Shown here in pieces: positions 1-8,387 of a DNA stretch of 64,000 bases. Position 1 is the stretch's first letter, and the number at the start of each line of letters is the position of its first letter. Origin of the DNA: Paenibacillus xylanilyticus (GTDB lineage Bacteria; Bacillota; Bacilli; Paenibacillales; Paenibacillaceae). The notes under the pieces were generated by a model, which ran no database searches, had not been told where the DNA came from, and saw only the letters and a list, made by a program, of their open reading frames with translations. The DNA lies in assembly GCF_013359935.1 (NCBI RefSeq), contig NZ_JABMCB010000185.1, positions 124,001 to 188,000 of the forward strand, read 5' to 3'. Position numbers and translations under genes: made by a program.

Positions 1-1
1 A

Positions 2-715
2 GGCGTTTTCATCTTGCTCAGCCTTATTGGTGTGCTCACGTTACTGGCCGTTATTTTCGGGCTGGGAGAGACACTGCCGTCCGAACGGAGATCTAGCGGA
101 GGGTTGAAGCAGACCTTGGTCACATTTCGCCAAATCACAGCGGACCGTCTGTTCATGGGTTATGCGTTAACCCAAGGGTTTGTAGCAGCCGGGATGTTCG
201 CCTACATATCCGGTTCACCGTTTGTATTGCAAAAGATTTATGGCGTCTCTCCGCAGATGTTCAGTGTCTGCTTCGCCATTAATGGTTTGGGAATCATTCT
301 GGCAAGCCAGATTGCCGGGAGGTTGGCGGGCAAAGTGTCCGAAACCCGTCTGCTAATCGCGGGTCTCGCTGCAGCTGCACTGGGAGGCACATCCCTGCTT
401 ATTGCCATTCTGGCAGGGGGAAACCTGATATCCATACTGATTCCGCTGTTTCTTGTCGTTTCCAGCGTAGGTCTCGTTAACACAGCTTCCTTTGCACTGG
501 CTATGGCCAATCAGGACAAGTCAGCAGGCAGCGCATCTGCACTTATAGGAGTCATGACATTTTTGTTTGGCGGTATCGTAGCTCCGCTCGTTGGTTTGGG
601 AGGAGAAGGAACGGCTGTACCCATGGGGATCGTTATCGCCTGTGCTGATCTTGGTGCATTATTGATCTACCTGGTTATGGTGGGCAAGCGTGGGTCTCGT
701 CAACATACCCGTTAA
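2..715 (+). CDS. Bcr/CflA-type MFS drug-efflux transporter, C-terminal part
   Basis: The reading frame is open from the first bases of the window, so the true start lies upstream and only about 237 C-terminal residues are present. The protein is a string of hydrophobic helices (around residues 1-18, 45-70, 80-105, 115-135, 140-165, 175-200 and 205-230 of the visible part). The stretch SGSPFVLQKIYGVSP followed by FAINGLGI is typical of the second half of Bcr/CflA-family proton-coupled drug antiporters of the cytoplasmic membrane. It ends just before a strong shared terminator. The substrate cannot be told from sequence. Confidence 0.8.
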   Translation, partial: GVFILLSLIGVLTLLAVIFGLGETLPSERRSSGGLKQTLVTFRQITADRLFMGYALTQGFVAAGMFAYISGSPFVLQKIYGVSPQMFSVCFAINGLGIILASQIAGRLAGKVSETRLLIAGLAAAALGGTSLLIAILAGGNLISILIPLFLVVSSVGLVNTASFALAMANQDKSAGSASALIGVMTFLFGGIVAPLVGLGGEGTAVPMGIVIACADLGALLIYLVMVGKRGSRQHTR

Positions 716-730
716 ATACAATGGAACGCG

Positions 731-773
731 AAAGCGCCCCATCCGTAGGTTTAAGCTCCGGACGGGGCGCTTT
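731..773. terminator. Bidirectional Rho-independent terminator
   Basis: AAAGCGCCCC at 731-740 pairs with GGGGCGCTTT at 764-773, extended by ATCCG/CGGA. T-rich sequence follows on the plus strand. It separates the converging MFS gene and the Pro/Gly-rich gene. Confidence 0.85.
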
Positions 774-779
774 GATTTT

Positions 780-1364
780 TTAACAGAGAGCAAACAATAT
801 TTGCGTATTGAGCAAAATGCCAGGAGTCAGGAACGGATAGAAGTATCCTACGACAAAACCGAACAGGTTGATGGCAGGCCACATGAGATAGACATCATTA
901 TAAGTAAATACAAGGGACCATCGGTTATAGCAAAAGTTGGGCAGTACACGCTGGTTATGATCCCGGGGCGCAGCTACGCCCGTTTGGGCGAATTGCACAG
1001 CCTGAGTCAAATTCTGCGGTTGCTGTTGGATAAACAGCGGCAGAAGCCCTGGGCTGCTTTTGATCAGGTTATAAAGAAATACCATCTCCGCGGGCGGCTG
1101 ACCTACCGGGCGGGGATAGGCGCTCAGCACGGTAGGCAGATTACCTTGTGTTAACTGAGCAGGAACACCTGGAACCGTGCCTTGACCACCCCCTGGAAAA
1201 AATGGTGGCTGTCCACCGGTACTTCCGCCTGGATAAAACGGAGGATAAGAGCCCGGTCCTCCGGGGATCCCTTGGGTAGGCTGTCCGCCTCCGGGGAACA
1301 ATGGAGACAACTGAACCGAACGATTTTCTCCATATCCTGCATAGCTGTTATTCACGTAATCCAT
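780..1364 (-). CDS. Pro/Gly-rich conserved protein of unknown function
   Basis: The 194-residue protein starts with MDYVNNSYAGYG. Residues 20-75 are a low-complexity Pro/Gly/Phe region with repeated FPGGG and YPGG units. The C-terminal half is more ordered and hydrophobic (AEMVFLYNLIKSS, NLFGFVVGYFYPFL). The ATG has an AGGAAGGA ribosome binding site about 10 nt upstream on the minus strand, and the gene ends at a strong terminator, so I take it as real rather than a shadow frame. Similar Pro/Gly-rich proteins occur in spore-formers, sometimes spore-associated, but I do not recognise a defined family. No signal peptide is evident. Confidence 0.6.
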   Translation of the reverse strand: MDYVNNSYAGYGENRSVQLSPLFPGGGQPTQGIPGGPGSYPPFYPGGSTGGQPPFFPGGGQGTVPGVPAQLTQGNLPTVLSAYPRPVGQPPAEMVFLYNLIKSSPGLLPLFIQQQPQNLTQAVQFAQTGVAAPRDHNQRVLPNFCYNRWSLVFTYNDVYLMWPAINLFGFVVGYFYPFLTPGILLNTQILFALC

Positions 1365-1473
1365 CTACGAACATCCTTCCTGTCGTCGTATTCTGAAAAC
1401 ATCATATGGTGGCATTCGCCCAAAGGTGAATGGACTCGTAGACAACGATCCCTGTATATCAGCAAGAACTGCA

Positions 1474-1502
1474 TTGACAACTTAGTTGATAACAATTATC
1501 AT
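1474..1502 (+). promoter_or_regulatory. SigA-type promoter overlapped by a Fur box
   Basis: TTGACA (1474-1479) and TATCAT (1497-1502) are separated by 17 nt. The palindrome TGATAACAATTATCA (1487-1501) lies over the spacer and -10 and matches the Fur consensus TGATAATnATTATCA. An outer inverted repeat ATTGACAA (1473-1480) / TTGTCAAT (1502-1509) surrounds it. Iron-replete Fur would block this promoter, which fits the siderophore-binding lipoprotein downstream. Confidence 0.8.
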
Positions 1503-1601
1503 TGTCAATGGAAATGGACAAGTACATACAGGGATTATATGCACGGAGAGTGTGTGGCCCTTTTTAAATTTGCCATACCAGCTCAAATAGAGGTGTTCAT
1601 C

Positions 1602-2621
1602 ATGAAAGGGGATAATCACGTGTTGAAGAGTAATAAAAAAGGGATCATGCTTTTAATTACGATTATGATCATGTCCATGTGGCTGGCCGCATGTGGAACG
1701 AAGTCCGCAGACAACGGAACAGCAGCAGGAGAGACCAATACAACAACGGAGACAGAGACACAGACAGAAGCACCAGCAGAACGAACAGTCAAAGATGCAC
1801 AGGGTCATGATGTGACGATTCCAGCTAATCCGCAGCGTGTCATTGCTTCCTATCTAGAAGATCATCTGGTAACACTCGGCGTTAAGCCGGCTGCTCAGTG
1901 GTCAGCCCGTGATGGCAGCAGTGTGCAGGATTATCTTCAAGAAAATCTGAATGGAATTCCTACAATTGCAAGCGAACTTCCTTTTGAAGCCATGGCCAGC
2001 TTCTCGCCAGATCTGATTATCATGGGCAGTGAGAGTACCGTTGAAGGTGAAAAATATGAGCAGTATAACAAAATTGCTCCAACGTATGTACTTGGTGATG
2101 ATGTAAACAAAGATTGGCGTCAGGCTCTTTTGAAAATAGGTGAACTCCTGAACAAATCGGATGAAGCACAAAAAGCCCTTGATGATTATGATGCAAAAGC
2201 AAAAGAAATTAAGGAAAAAGTTGCCTCGGTTACAGGTGGTACGAAGTCTGCAGCGGCATTGTGGCTTTTCAACAACAAGTTTTATGTTGTAAGTAACAAT
2301 GTCTCCAGCGGTGAAGTCATGTACAACGAACTTGGACTGTTACAGCCTGAAGTTGTGAAGGAAGCATCGGCAAAGGCAACAGGTAACTGGTCCGAGATCT
2401 CCATGGAAAAGATCGCAGAAATGGACGCTGACTATCTGTTCCTGGTTAACAGTGATAAGGGAGCAGGGGCAGAAGCGTTGAACGATGCTGTATGGCAAAG
2501 TATACCTGCAGTGAAAAACGGAGATGTATTTGAATTTGAGAGCACAAGCAGCTGGCTGTATAGCGGAGTTCAAGCGAACACTCAAATTCTGGAAGATATT
2601 CAGAACAGCATTGTTAAATAA
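1602..2621 (+). CDS. Iron-siderophore ABC transporter substrate-binding lipoprotein
   Basis: A surface lipoprotein that captures ferric siderophore for an ABC importer. The signal peptide (basic SNKKG, then a hydrophobic run) ends in a lipobox with Cys31 (LAAC). An acidic/Thr-rich linker of about 35 residues leads to a periplasmic-binding-protein fold of the FhuD/FecB class: RTVKDAQGHDVTIPANPQRV, then LVTLGVKP and FSPDLIIMGS. ATG 1602 has AGAGGTG 8 nt upstream. GTG 1620, preceded by AAAGGGG, is an alternative start that only shortens the signal peptide. A Fur-type promoter lies upstream. No permease or ATPase gene is next to it, so its partners are encoded elsewhere. Confidence 0.85.
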   Translation: MKGDNHVLKSNKKGIMLLITIMIMSMWLAACGTKSADNGTAAGETNTTTETETQTEAPAERTVKDAQGHDVTIPANPQRVIASYLEDHLVTLGVKPAAQWSARDGSSVQDYLQENLNGIPTIASELPFEAMASFSPDLIIMGSESTVEGEKYEQYNKIAPTYVLGDDVNKDWRQALLKIGELLNKSDEAQKALDDYDAKAKEIKEKVASVTGGTKSAAALWLFNNKFYVVSNNVSSGEVMYNELGLLQPEVVKEASAKATGNWSEISMEKIAEMDADYLFLVNSDKGAGAEALNDAVWQSIPAVKNGDVFEFESTSSWLYSGVQANTQILEDIQNSIVK

Positions 2622-2658
2622 ATTGAATTGAACATGATGTCGGTTGCACATCATTGTA

Positions 2659-2694
2659 AACTCTCTGGTGTCATGGGCATCAGGGAGTTTTTTG
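2659..2694 (+). terminator. Rho-independent terminator
   Basis: AACTCTCTGGTG pairs with CATCAGGGAGTT (one wobble or mismatch), followed by a T-run. It ends the siderophore lipoprotein unit. Confidence 0.8.
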
Positions 2695-2781
2695 TTATTT
2701 CAACCTTCCGCGATATATAATGACTAGGAAGCAGCATCTGTGGGGAAACCGTTCGTTTCCTGATGAGGGAGGGGAAAATTT

Positions 2782-3405
2782 ATGATGTACACATTGAATC
2801 CAAATGATTTGACGAGCAGGGATAATTATAAACTGATGAGTGGTTCGGTAGTGCCGCGCCCGATCGCTTTTGTCACAACGCTTTCAGAGGATGGCAGCGT
2901 CGTGAATGCTGCTCCGTTCAGTTTCTTTAATGTCGTTAGCTCAGATCCGCCCGTACTATCGATTTCCATTAACCGCAAGGATGGAGTCATGAAGGACACG
3001 GCCCGCAATGTCATTGCTGGGCAAGAGCTTGTAGTACATATCTGTGATGAATCGATTGTCAACGAGATGAACGAGACGGCAGCCCTGCTCGAACCGCATG
3101 AAAGTGAGCTGGAGCGGACTAACCTGACAACAGTGGGCAGCACTGTTGTAGCGGTGCCAGGAATACAGGAGGCACTCATCCGCATGGAATGCAAACTATA
3201 TCAACACATTCCTGTGTCTAATGACGAGGGCAAACCTGTCACTGATCTGCTGCTGGTTCGCATTGTACAGTATCATTTTAATGAAAAAGTTTATGATCCT
3301 GCTCATCATTACATTTTGATGGATCAGCTGAAACCGATCAGCCGGCTAGCCGGGAATGACTACGCCAAGCTTGGCGAGCGATTTACGGTGGTACGGCCTG
3401 TATAG
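2782..3405 (+). CDS. Flavin reductase-like FMN-binding split-barrel protein
   Basis: About 207 residues, the usual length of the flavin reductase-like (DIM6/NTAB) group, which bind FMN in a split beta-barrel and reduce flavins or act with a partner monooxygenase. Recognisable parts are SGSVVPRPIAFVTTLSEDG at the N terminus (about residues 20-38), NAAPFSFFNVVSSDPP (about 43-58) and PGIQEAL. A GGGAGGGG ribosome binding site precedes ATGATG at 2782; the second ATG is equally possible. It is a single-gene unit closed by a strong hairpin. The substrate and electron-transfer partner are unknown. Confidence 0.85.
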   Translation: MMYTLNPNDLTSRDNYKLMSGSVVPRPIAFVTTLSEDGSVVNAAPFSFFNVVSSDPPVLSISINRKDGVMKDTARNVIAGQELVVHICDESIVNEMNETAALLEPHESELERTNLTTVGSTVVAVPGIQEALIRMECKLYQHIPVSNDEGKPVTDLLLVRIVQYHFNEKVYDPAHHYILMDQLKPISRLAGNDYAKLGERFTVVRPV

Positions 3406-3461
3406 AAACATCGCCTCCTCATATGAACCGCTATGCGGAGTTCGAGACCGGCTCCCTATTT

Positions 3462-3502
3462 AAGACGGACAATCTGTGCAAGATGTGCAGATTGTCCGTC
3501 TT
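3462..3502 (+). terminator. Rho-independent terminator (long stem)
   Basis: AAGACGGACAATCTG pairs perfectly with CAGATTGTCCGTCTT, followed by a T-rich tail. It lies between the flavin reductase and MMPL genes. Confidence 0.8.
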
Positions 3503-3637
3503 TGCTTGTTTGCTGAACATAAACTGATCCTGGGCTGAATAGACTTGTACTATTCCAATACGTAATATGCCCGTTGTTACTCGCCAACCCCTACGATGAA
3601 AAATGGTATACCAATCGGAAACAAGAGGAGCCTGGAT

Positions 3638-5836
3638 ATGGGATATCGCAGCCTTGCTTTCCTTATTGGCCGATATCCACGGTTCATCATGATCAGCTGG
3701 GTTCTTATTATCGGGATGTCAGCCGTGTGGGCATGGAAATTGCCCGGTATTGTGCAGGATCACGGGTTAAAACGGATTCACGGGGATGCACACCACGTGG
3801 AAGCGATTCTCAAGGAAGACTTCGGAATACCGGATGATCCGGTAATTGTCGTTTATGAAAAAAAGACAGGAACCTCTTCGGCAGAATTTCGAAAGTGGAT
3901 CGGGAGGCATCTCCAGCAGATACGCACACTTCCCGATATGGCAACCATAATCTCTCCGCTTGAAGCTGGAGGAAGCGCCATGATGCGGGATGACACTGCA
4001 TATGCACTGCTGGATTTTGATGTCCCGGCACACCGGATGGATGTTCCCATTGAACGTCTTCGCTCCCTGGTTGCGGCCGATGATGCCGGATTCATTCGTC
4101 TAACCGGAAAGCCTGTGGTCCAGGAGGATGTTAATCATTTGAGCTTTCGCGATCTGGAGCGGGCAGAGATGGTTGGCCTGCCGATTGCGCTGCTAATTTT
4201 ATGTTTTGCATTCCGAGGTTTGCATGCGGCACTAATTGCAGTAATTATGGGTATCGTTGGTGTCGTCACAGCGATGGGCGTTACTTCGCTCATGGGGTAT
4301 TATGTGGAGCTATCGAATTTCGTTATCAATGTCATACCGATGGTGGGAATGGCTCTAAGCATTGATTTTGCGCTGATCATTCTGAGCAGATACCGGGAAG
4401 AGATGCAGCGGGATCAGCATCATAAAGCCCCGGATCCTTATGAGATTCTTCAAAGGACGTTACGCACAGCCGGAAGGGCTGTTTTATTTTCTGCAGCCTG
4501 CGTGCTGCTTGGTTTACTGTCACTGGTTTGGATCAGACTGCCCATGTTTCTGAGTGTCTCGCTCGGAGCAATGACAGTATTGGTAATATCGGTACTGCTC
4601 AATGTGACCCTGCTGCCTGCCATTCTTTCTCTCTATGCCCACCGGATTTTTAAACGGAAAAAGCAGTACTCGTTCAGTGCGCCACAGCGTAAGCGTTCCT
4701 TTTGGCATCGGTGGTTCGGCACGGTGATGAAACAGCCTGTCCGGATGACAATGCTAGGCACCGGCATTTTGCTTTTCTGTGTACTTCCCGTCAGACAGCT
4801 GGAGATGGCGATTCCGGATGCGACGTCTCTGCCCGCAAGGATAGAATCCCGCCAGGCGGCAGAGGACTTGAAGATGGTTTTCGGCCAAAAGGATGTATCT
4901 TCCGTTGATATCCTTATCGGAGGAACAGGAAAGCAGTTAACTGCTGCGCACTGGAATACGGCACTTCAGAAGGTGCGGGACCTACTGAAAGATGAAGATG
5001 TTTTACAGATCGAGTCCGTATGGGGAATACAGCAAAAGGACAGGCCGGGTATCGGTAGGACAATTCGGGGTACAAGCACAGGTAGGGAGACGAATTTACA
5101 AAATTCTCTGCTTCCCTTGTATGTATCCGAGGACACGATTCGCATGGTGGCTACCATCCAGGGAGCACCTGGTTCGGGGCAAGCCGCAGACTGGCTGAAA
5201 AGAATGAAAGACAGAGACGCGGAACAATCGGATATAGAAATACCCATCCGTTATGGCGGAGAAGCAGCAGCACAGCATGAAATCATTCAGGAAATCTTGG
5301 GTCAACTTCCCAAGGTAATGGTGTTCGTGATCGTGTCCAATTACATGGTATTGCTCGCGGCGTTTCGCTCACTGCTTATTCCAATCAAAGCCATTCTGAT
5401 GAACTTGCTCAGCCTGACAGCTTCCTTCGGAGCACTGGTACTGGTCTTCAATCAGGGGCATCTGGGAATGGAGCCAGCGGCGATTGCCATCATGATTCCG
5501 GTGTTTATCGCAGGACTTGTTTTCGGCATTTCAATGGACTATGGCGTATTTATGCTTTCTCGTATACAAGAGGTGTATCGACGTACAGGAGACAGTGACC
5601 AGGCTGTTATGCAAGGTCTCGCATCAACCGGTCGTTTGATTACATCGGCGGCAGCCATCCTGCTTGCAGTAACCGTGCCGTTTGCCTTTGGTGATGTGGA
5701 AGGGGTGAAGCAGCTTGGTGTTGGAATTACCGCAGCCGTTTTCATTGATGTTACCGTCATCCGTTTGCTGCTTGTACCTGCACTGATGAAGCTGATGGGG
5801 AAATGGAACTGGTGGCTGCCAGGGCAGAAAACATAA
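3638..5836 (+). CDS. MMPL/RND-family membrane transporter
   Basis: 732-residue polytopic membrane protein with the internal duplication of MMPL (YdfJ-like) transporters. TM1 is near residues 10-30, followed by an extracytoplasmic domain (about 30-185), TM2-6 (about 185-350, with MVGMALSIDFALIILSRYREE), a second extracytoplasmic loop (about 390-555) and TM8-12 with GISMDYGVFMLSRIQEVY. The paired SIDFAL/SMDYGV motifs contain the intramembrane Asp residues thought to carry protons in this family. The start at 3638 is chosen because AGAGGAG sits 7 nt upstream; an in-frame ATG at 3596 lacks one. Substrate is unknown: lipid-like molecules or drugs are typical. Confidence 0.87.
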   Translation: MGYRSLAFLIGRYPRFIMISWVLIIGMSAVWAWKLPGIVQDHGLKRIHGDAHHVEAILKEDFGIPDDPVIVVYEKKTGTSSAEFRKWIGRHLQQIRTLPDMATIISPLEAGGSAMMRDDTAYALLDFDVPAHRMDVPIERLRSLVAADDAGFIRLTGKPVVQEDVNHLSFRDLERAEMVGLPIALLILCFAFRGLHAALIAVIMGIVGVVTAMGVTSLMGYYVELSNFVINVIPMVGMALSIDFALIILSRYREEMQRDQHHKAPDPYEILQRTLRTAGRAVLFSAACVLLGLLSLVWIRLPMFLSVSLGAMTVLVISVLLNVTLLPAILSLYAHRIFKRKKQYSFSAPQRKRSFWHRWFGTVMKQPVRMTMLGTGILLFCVLPVRQLEMAIPDATSLPARIESRQAAEDLKMVFGQKDVSSVDILIGGTGKQLTAAHWNTALQKVRDLLKDEDVLQIESVWGIQQKDRPGIGRTIRGTSTGRETNLQNSLLPLYVSEDTIRMVATIQGAPGSGQAADWLKRMKDRDAEQSDIEIPIRYGGEAAAQHEIIQEILGQLPKVMVFVIVSNYMVLLAAFRSLLIPIKAILMNLLSLTASFGALVLVFNQGHLGMEPAAIAIMIPVFIAGLVFGISMDYGVFMLSRIQEVYRRTGDSDQAVMQGLASTGRLITSAAAILLAVTVPFAFGDVEGVKQLGVGITAAVFIDVTVIRLLLVPALMKLMGKWNWWLPGQKT

Positions 5837-6120
5837 AAAGTCCAAAGCTATCATCTTCCGGATTTACATCATACAAGCTCATGCTGGTCGGCATCCAGTA
5901 GAGGGATATTCCTAAAGTCTGTTGTCCAGGCTGCAGGGATGTCTCTTTTTTCATAAAAATAGCATGTATTCGGAATAATCAGGCATTAATGTTGAATTTA
6001 CATGCAGTAGGGTTGTTCTATAATGTACTGGCAAAGTACTGGATATTAATAAGTCCGGTTAGCCTAATAGTTGTTTCATGTATAAGTGAGAGCTTGAATG
6101 AACAGGGAGGGATAGCCATA

Positions 6121-7140
6121 ATGGCGGAGATTGAGTCCTATCTGCGTAAACAAACAAGCCCCCGCGGTCGTTCTGCGTATCAGGCAGGGCAGCCGCTTGA
6201 ACAATGGAGCAAGCAGCTGCGTTCGAGGGTAAGGACAAGGTTGGGGGATTTTCCGACTGCAGCAGCAGAACTGAATGCTGTCCTGCTGGAACGCACTTCC
6301 TGTGACGGTTACATGCGAGAACGTGTGGAGATTACCACCTATGCTGGATTGCGTATGCCGATATATGTGTTGATCCCAAATGGGATAAACGGTAAACAGG
6401 AGCCCATCCCCGCTGTGATCGCCTGTCATGGCCATGGGTACGGGAGCCGGGAGATTACCGGTATGGAGCCTGACGGTTCGCCGCGTGCAGGAGAGAAGGG
6501 TCTCCATAAGGATTTTGCGGTAGCCCTGGTGCAGCAGGGTTACGTTGTTGCCGCGCCTGAGCTGCTCGGATTCGGAGATCGGAGACTGGAGGAGGATCGG
6601 GATGCACCGCCAGGAACAAGTTCATGTACCAAGATTGCAGCCCATCTGTTGATGGCCGGACAGACGCTGGCTGGACATCGGGTATATGAGACAATAAGAG
6701 TCCTGGATTATTTGTCCTCCCGTCCTGAAGTCAATGCAGAGAGAATCGGAATCATGGGTATATCAGGCGGCGGGTTGGTAGCTGCATTTACAGCAGCGCT
6801 GGATGTAAGATGCCGCGCGACAGTAATCAGCGGTTATGCCAATACGTTTCAAGGCAGTATTCTTGACCGAAATCATTGTCTGGATAATTATATTCCGGGT
6901 ATCTTACGTGAAGCCGAGTTACCGGATATTCTGGGTCTGATTGTCCCAAGGCCGTTATTCATTGAAGCAGGAAGTGAGGATCGGGTATTTCCGCAGGTTA
7001 CGGCAAGGGAGGCATACGTACGATTGGGTGAGATTTATGAACAAGAGGGTGCAATGGATGTTCTTGGTGCGGACTTTTTTGCAGGCGGACATGAGATTAG
7101 CGGTGATGAGGCCTATCGTTGGCTTAAGAAGTTTCTATAA
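6121..7140 (+). CDS. Alpha/beta-hydrolase of the acetyl-esterase / dienelactone-hydrolase type
   Basis: 339-residue cytoplasmic hydrolase, no signal peptide. The oxyanion segment ACHGHGYGSRE lies near residues 100-111. The nucleophile elbow GISGGG has Ser215, and the likely triad is completed by Asp287 (AGSEDRVFP) and His324 (GGHEISGDEA). This layout matches PF12715-like family hydrolases acting on acyl or acetyl esters. The start was set at ATG 6121, after AGGGAGGG, because the 44 upstream in-frame residues do not look like this family. Converges on the mrp operon with a shared terminator. Confidence 0.8.
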   Translation: MAEIESYLRKQTSPRGRSAYQAGQPLEQWSKQLRSRVRTRLGDFPTAAAELNAVLLERTSCDGYMRERVEITTYAGLRMPIYVLIPNGINGKQEPIPAVIACHGHGYGSREITGMEPDGSPRAGEKGLHKDFAVALVQQGYVVAAPELLGFGDRRLEEDRDAPPGTSSCTKIAAHLLMAGQTLAGHRVYETIRVLDYLSSRPEVNAERIGIMGISGGGLVAAFTAALDVRCRATVISGYANTFQGSILDRNHCLDNYIPGILREAELPDILGLIVPRPLFIEAGSEDRVFPQVTAREAYVRLGEIYEQEGAMDVLGADFFAGGHEISGDEAYRWLKKFL

Positions 7141-7163
7141 ATAGGTGTCACGTGATCCCAAAG

Positions 7164-7207
7164 CAACCCCGTAACATAGCGCACCTAGTGCGAATGCTGC
7201 GGGGTTG
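7164..7207. terminator. Hairpin between convergent hydrolase gene and mrp operon
   Basis: CAACCCCG (7164-7171) pairs with CGGGGTTG (7200-7207), with an inner GCGCAC/GTGCG stem in the loop. T-rich sequence follows on the plus strand. Confidence 0.6.
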
Positions 7208-7244
7208 TTCATGGTTTTGTCCATATGAAAATGTACATTATCAG

Positions 7245-7637
7245 TCATTCCATCATGTCCTTGGCTTCATGGTTGACTTTTTTACCTTTGAGCAGCGGTT
7301 CTAGTTCATCCTGGACGCTCTGTTCCCAGAGCGGAACGTCCGTGCGATAGGCTGCACGTGCGTTCAGGTGACCGGCAACCGGGGCGGTAATGAAGACAAA
7401 CAGAATACCGAGCAATACACGCGCACTGATATAGTTGTCGAAATACCAGAAGAAGAAAAACGTTCCGATGAGTACACAAAACACGCCGAGGGTGGTGCTT
7501 TTCGTTGCGGCATGTGCCCGCAGATAGACGTCTGGCAGTCGAATCAATCCAAATGCGCTGAGTGCGCTCAGCAAGGCCCCAAGTAAAACGATCAGACCGA
7601 TCGCTATTTCAGCGGCTCCATTAACGATCTCCTTCAT
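7245..7637 (-). CDS. mrpG: Na+/H+ antiporter subunit MrpG
   Basis: About 130 residues with three membrane helices and the MrpG/PhaG signature SAFGLIRLPDVYLRAHAATKSTTLG (about residues 27-51). It is the last subunit of the hetero-oligomeric Mrp cation/proton antiporter in the cytoplasmic membrane. I chose the ATG at 7637 (MKEIVNG) over the longer start at 7661; GGGGGGCGG sits 9 nt upstream. It overlaps the end of mrpF, which fits translational coupling. The C-terminal tail is charged. Confidence 0.9.
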   Translation of the reverse strand: MKEIVNGAAEIAIGLIVLLGALLSALSAFGLIRLPDVYLRAHAATKSTTLGVFCVLIGTFFFFWYFDNYISARVLLGILFVFITAPVAGHLNARAAYRTDVPLWEQSVQDELEPLLKGKKVNHEAKDMME

Positions 7638-7905
7638 TTTTGAATACCGCCCCCCGTTCAATGTAACGTGCGAATGCTACTGTACTGAGAAAAGCAAGGA
7701 TACCAATCAGCAATATGATATCAAGATAAGCCTGCGTATGGAGCATCATGGACAGAACGGCTACGACGGCAATGACGTTAATGCCAATCGTATCCAGGGC
7801 AGTGATCCGGTCAGCCATGGATGGTCCACGCAGCACGCGGTACAGACACCCCAGGATCGCCAGGGATAGCACAAGCAGGGAGAGGAATAACATTGAGGTT
7901 AACAT
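7621..7905 (-). CDS. mrpF: Na+/H+ antiporter subunit MrpF
   Basis: 94-residue protein with three predicted helices and the MrpF/PhaF motif YRVLRGPSMADRITALDTIGIN (about residues 22-43). A small subunit of the Mrp complex. The ATG shares its A with the TAA stop of mrpE (TAATG), indicating coupled translation. Confidence 0.92.
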   Translation of the reverse strand: MLTSMLFLSLLVLSLAILGCLYRVLRGPSMADRITALDTIGINVIAVVAVLSMMLHTQAYLDIILLIGILAFLSTVAFARYIERGAVFKNEGDR

Positions 7906-8381
7906 TAACGCGTCACCTCCATTATGGCTTTTTCAAACGTGTTTTTGATATCGTCCCTCATTTTCTGCTCATCCTTGATGTCCAATGCGTGAATAAAGAG
8001 CTTCCGTTGATTCCCCGATATTTCAAGGGGCAGTGAGCCCGGTGTAAGCGAGATGAGCAGACATAAAAAGGTAACCTCCCAATCAGAGGACAACTGCGTT
8101 CGATAGGTGAAAATACCGGGCCGAATTTCCAGTTTGGGCTTAATAATCTGGCGGATGACTTCAACGCTGGCCCGAATCAGCTCCTTGAACAGCAGGAAGA
8201 TCAGTTTGATGATGGCCCAGACTCGCACAATATAGAAGCGCTGGGGGAAGAATCGCCGCATACTGCCGATTAGCAGCAGTCCCAGCAGATAACCAATTAG
8301 AAAACCAACACCGTCCCAAGCGTTATTCAAAAACATCCATACAAAGGCAATAATGAGATTTAATACAATCTGAAAGGCCAT
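7905..8381 (-). CDS. mrpE: Na+/H+ antiporter subunit MrpE
   Basis: 158 residues when started at the second ATG (MAFQIVLN). AAGGAG lies 9 nt before this ATG but only 3 nt before the first ATG at 8387, and MAFQ is, as I recall, how B. subtilis MrpE also begins. Two to three N-terminal helices are followed by a cytoplasmic domain with the conserved LLISLTPGSLPLEI-type stretch (about residues 104-120). Needed for assembly or activity of the Mrp antiporter. It follows mrpD without a gap. Confidence 0.9.
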   Translation of the reverse strand: MAFQIVLNLIIAFVWMFLNNAWDGVGFLIGYLLGLLLIGSMRRFFPQRFYIVRVWAIIKLIFLLFKELIRASVEVIRQIIKPKLEIRPGIFTYRTQLSSDWEVTFLCLLISLTPGSLPLEISGNQRKLFIHALDIKDEQKMRDDIKNTFEKAIMEVTR

Positions 8382-8387
8382 AAACAT

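Noticed and set aside
690-1154. 154-codon plus-strand frame after the MFS gene
   Set aside because: It crosses the bidirectional terminator and is antisense to the better supported Pro/Gly-rich gene.
5757-5954. 65-residue minus-strand frame (MKKETSLQPGQQTLGISLYW...) after the MMPL gene
   Set aside because: Its first 40 residues look protein-like, but there is no ribosome binding site, it runs into the MMPL coding end, and no family is recognised. Possibly a remnant; not supported as a gene.
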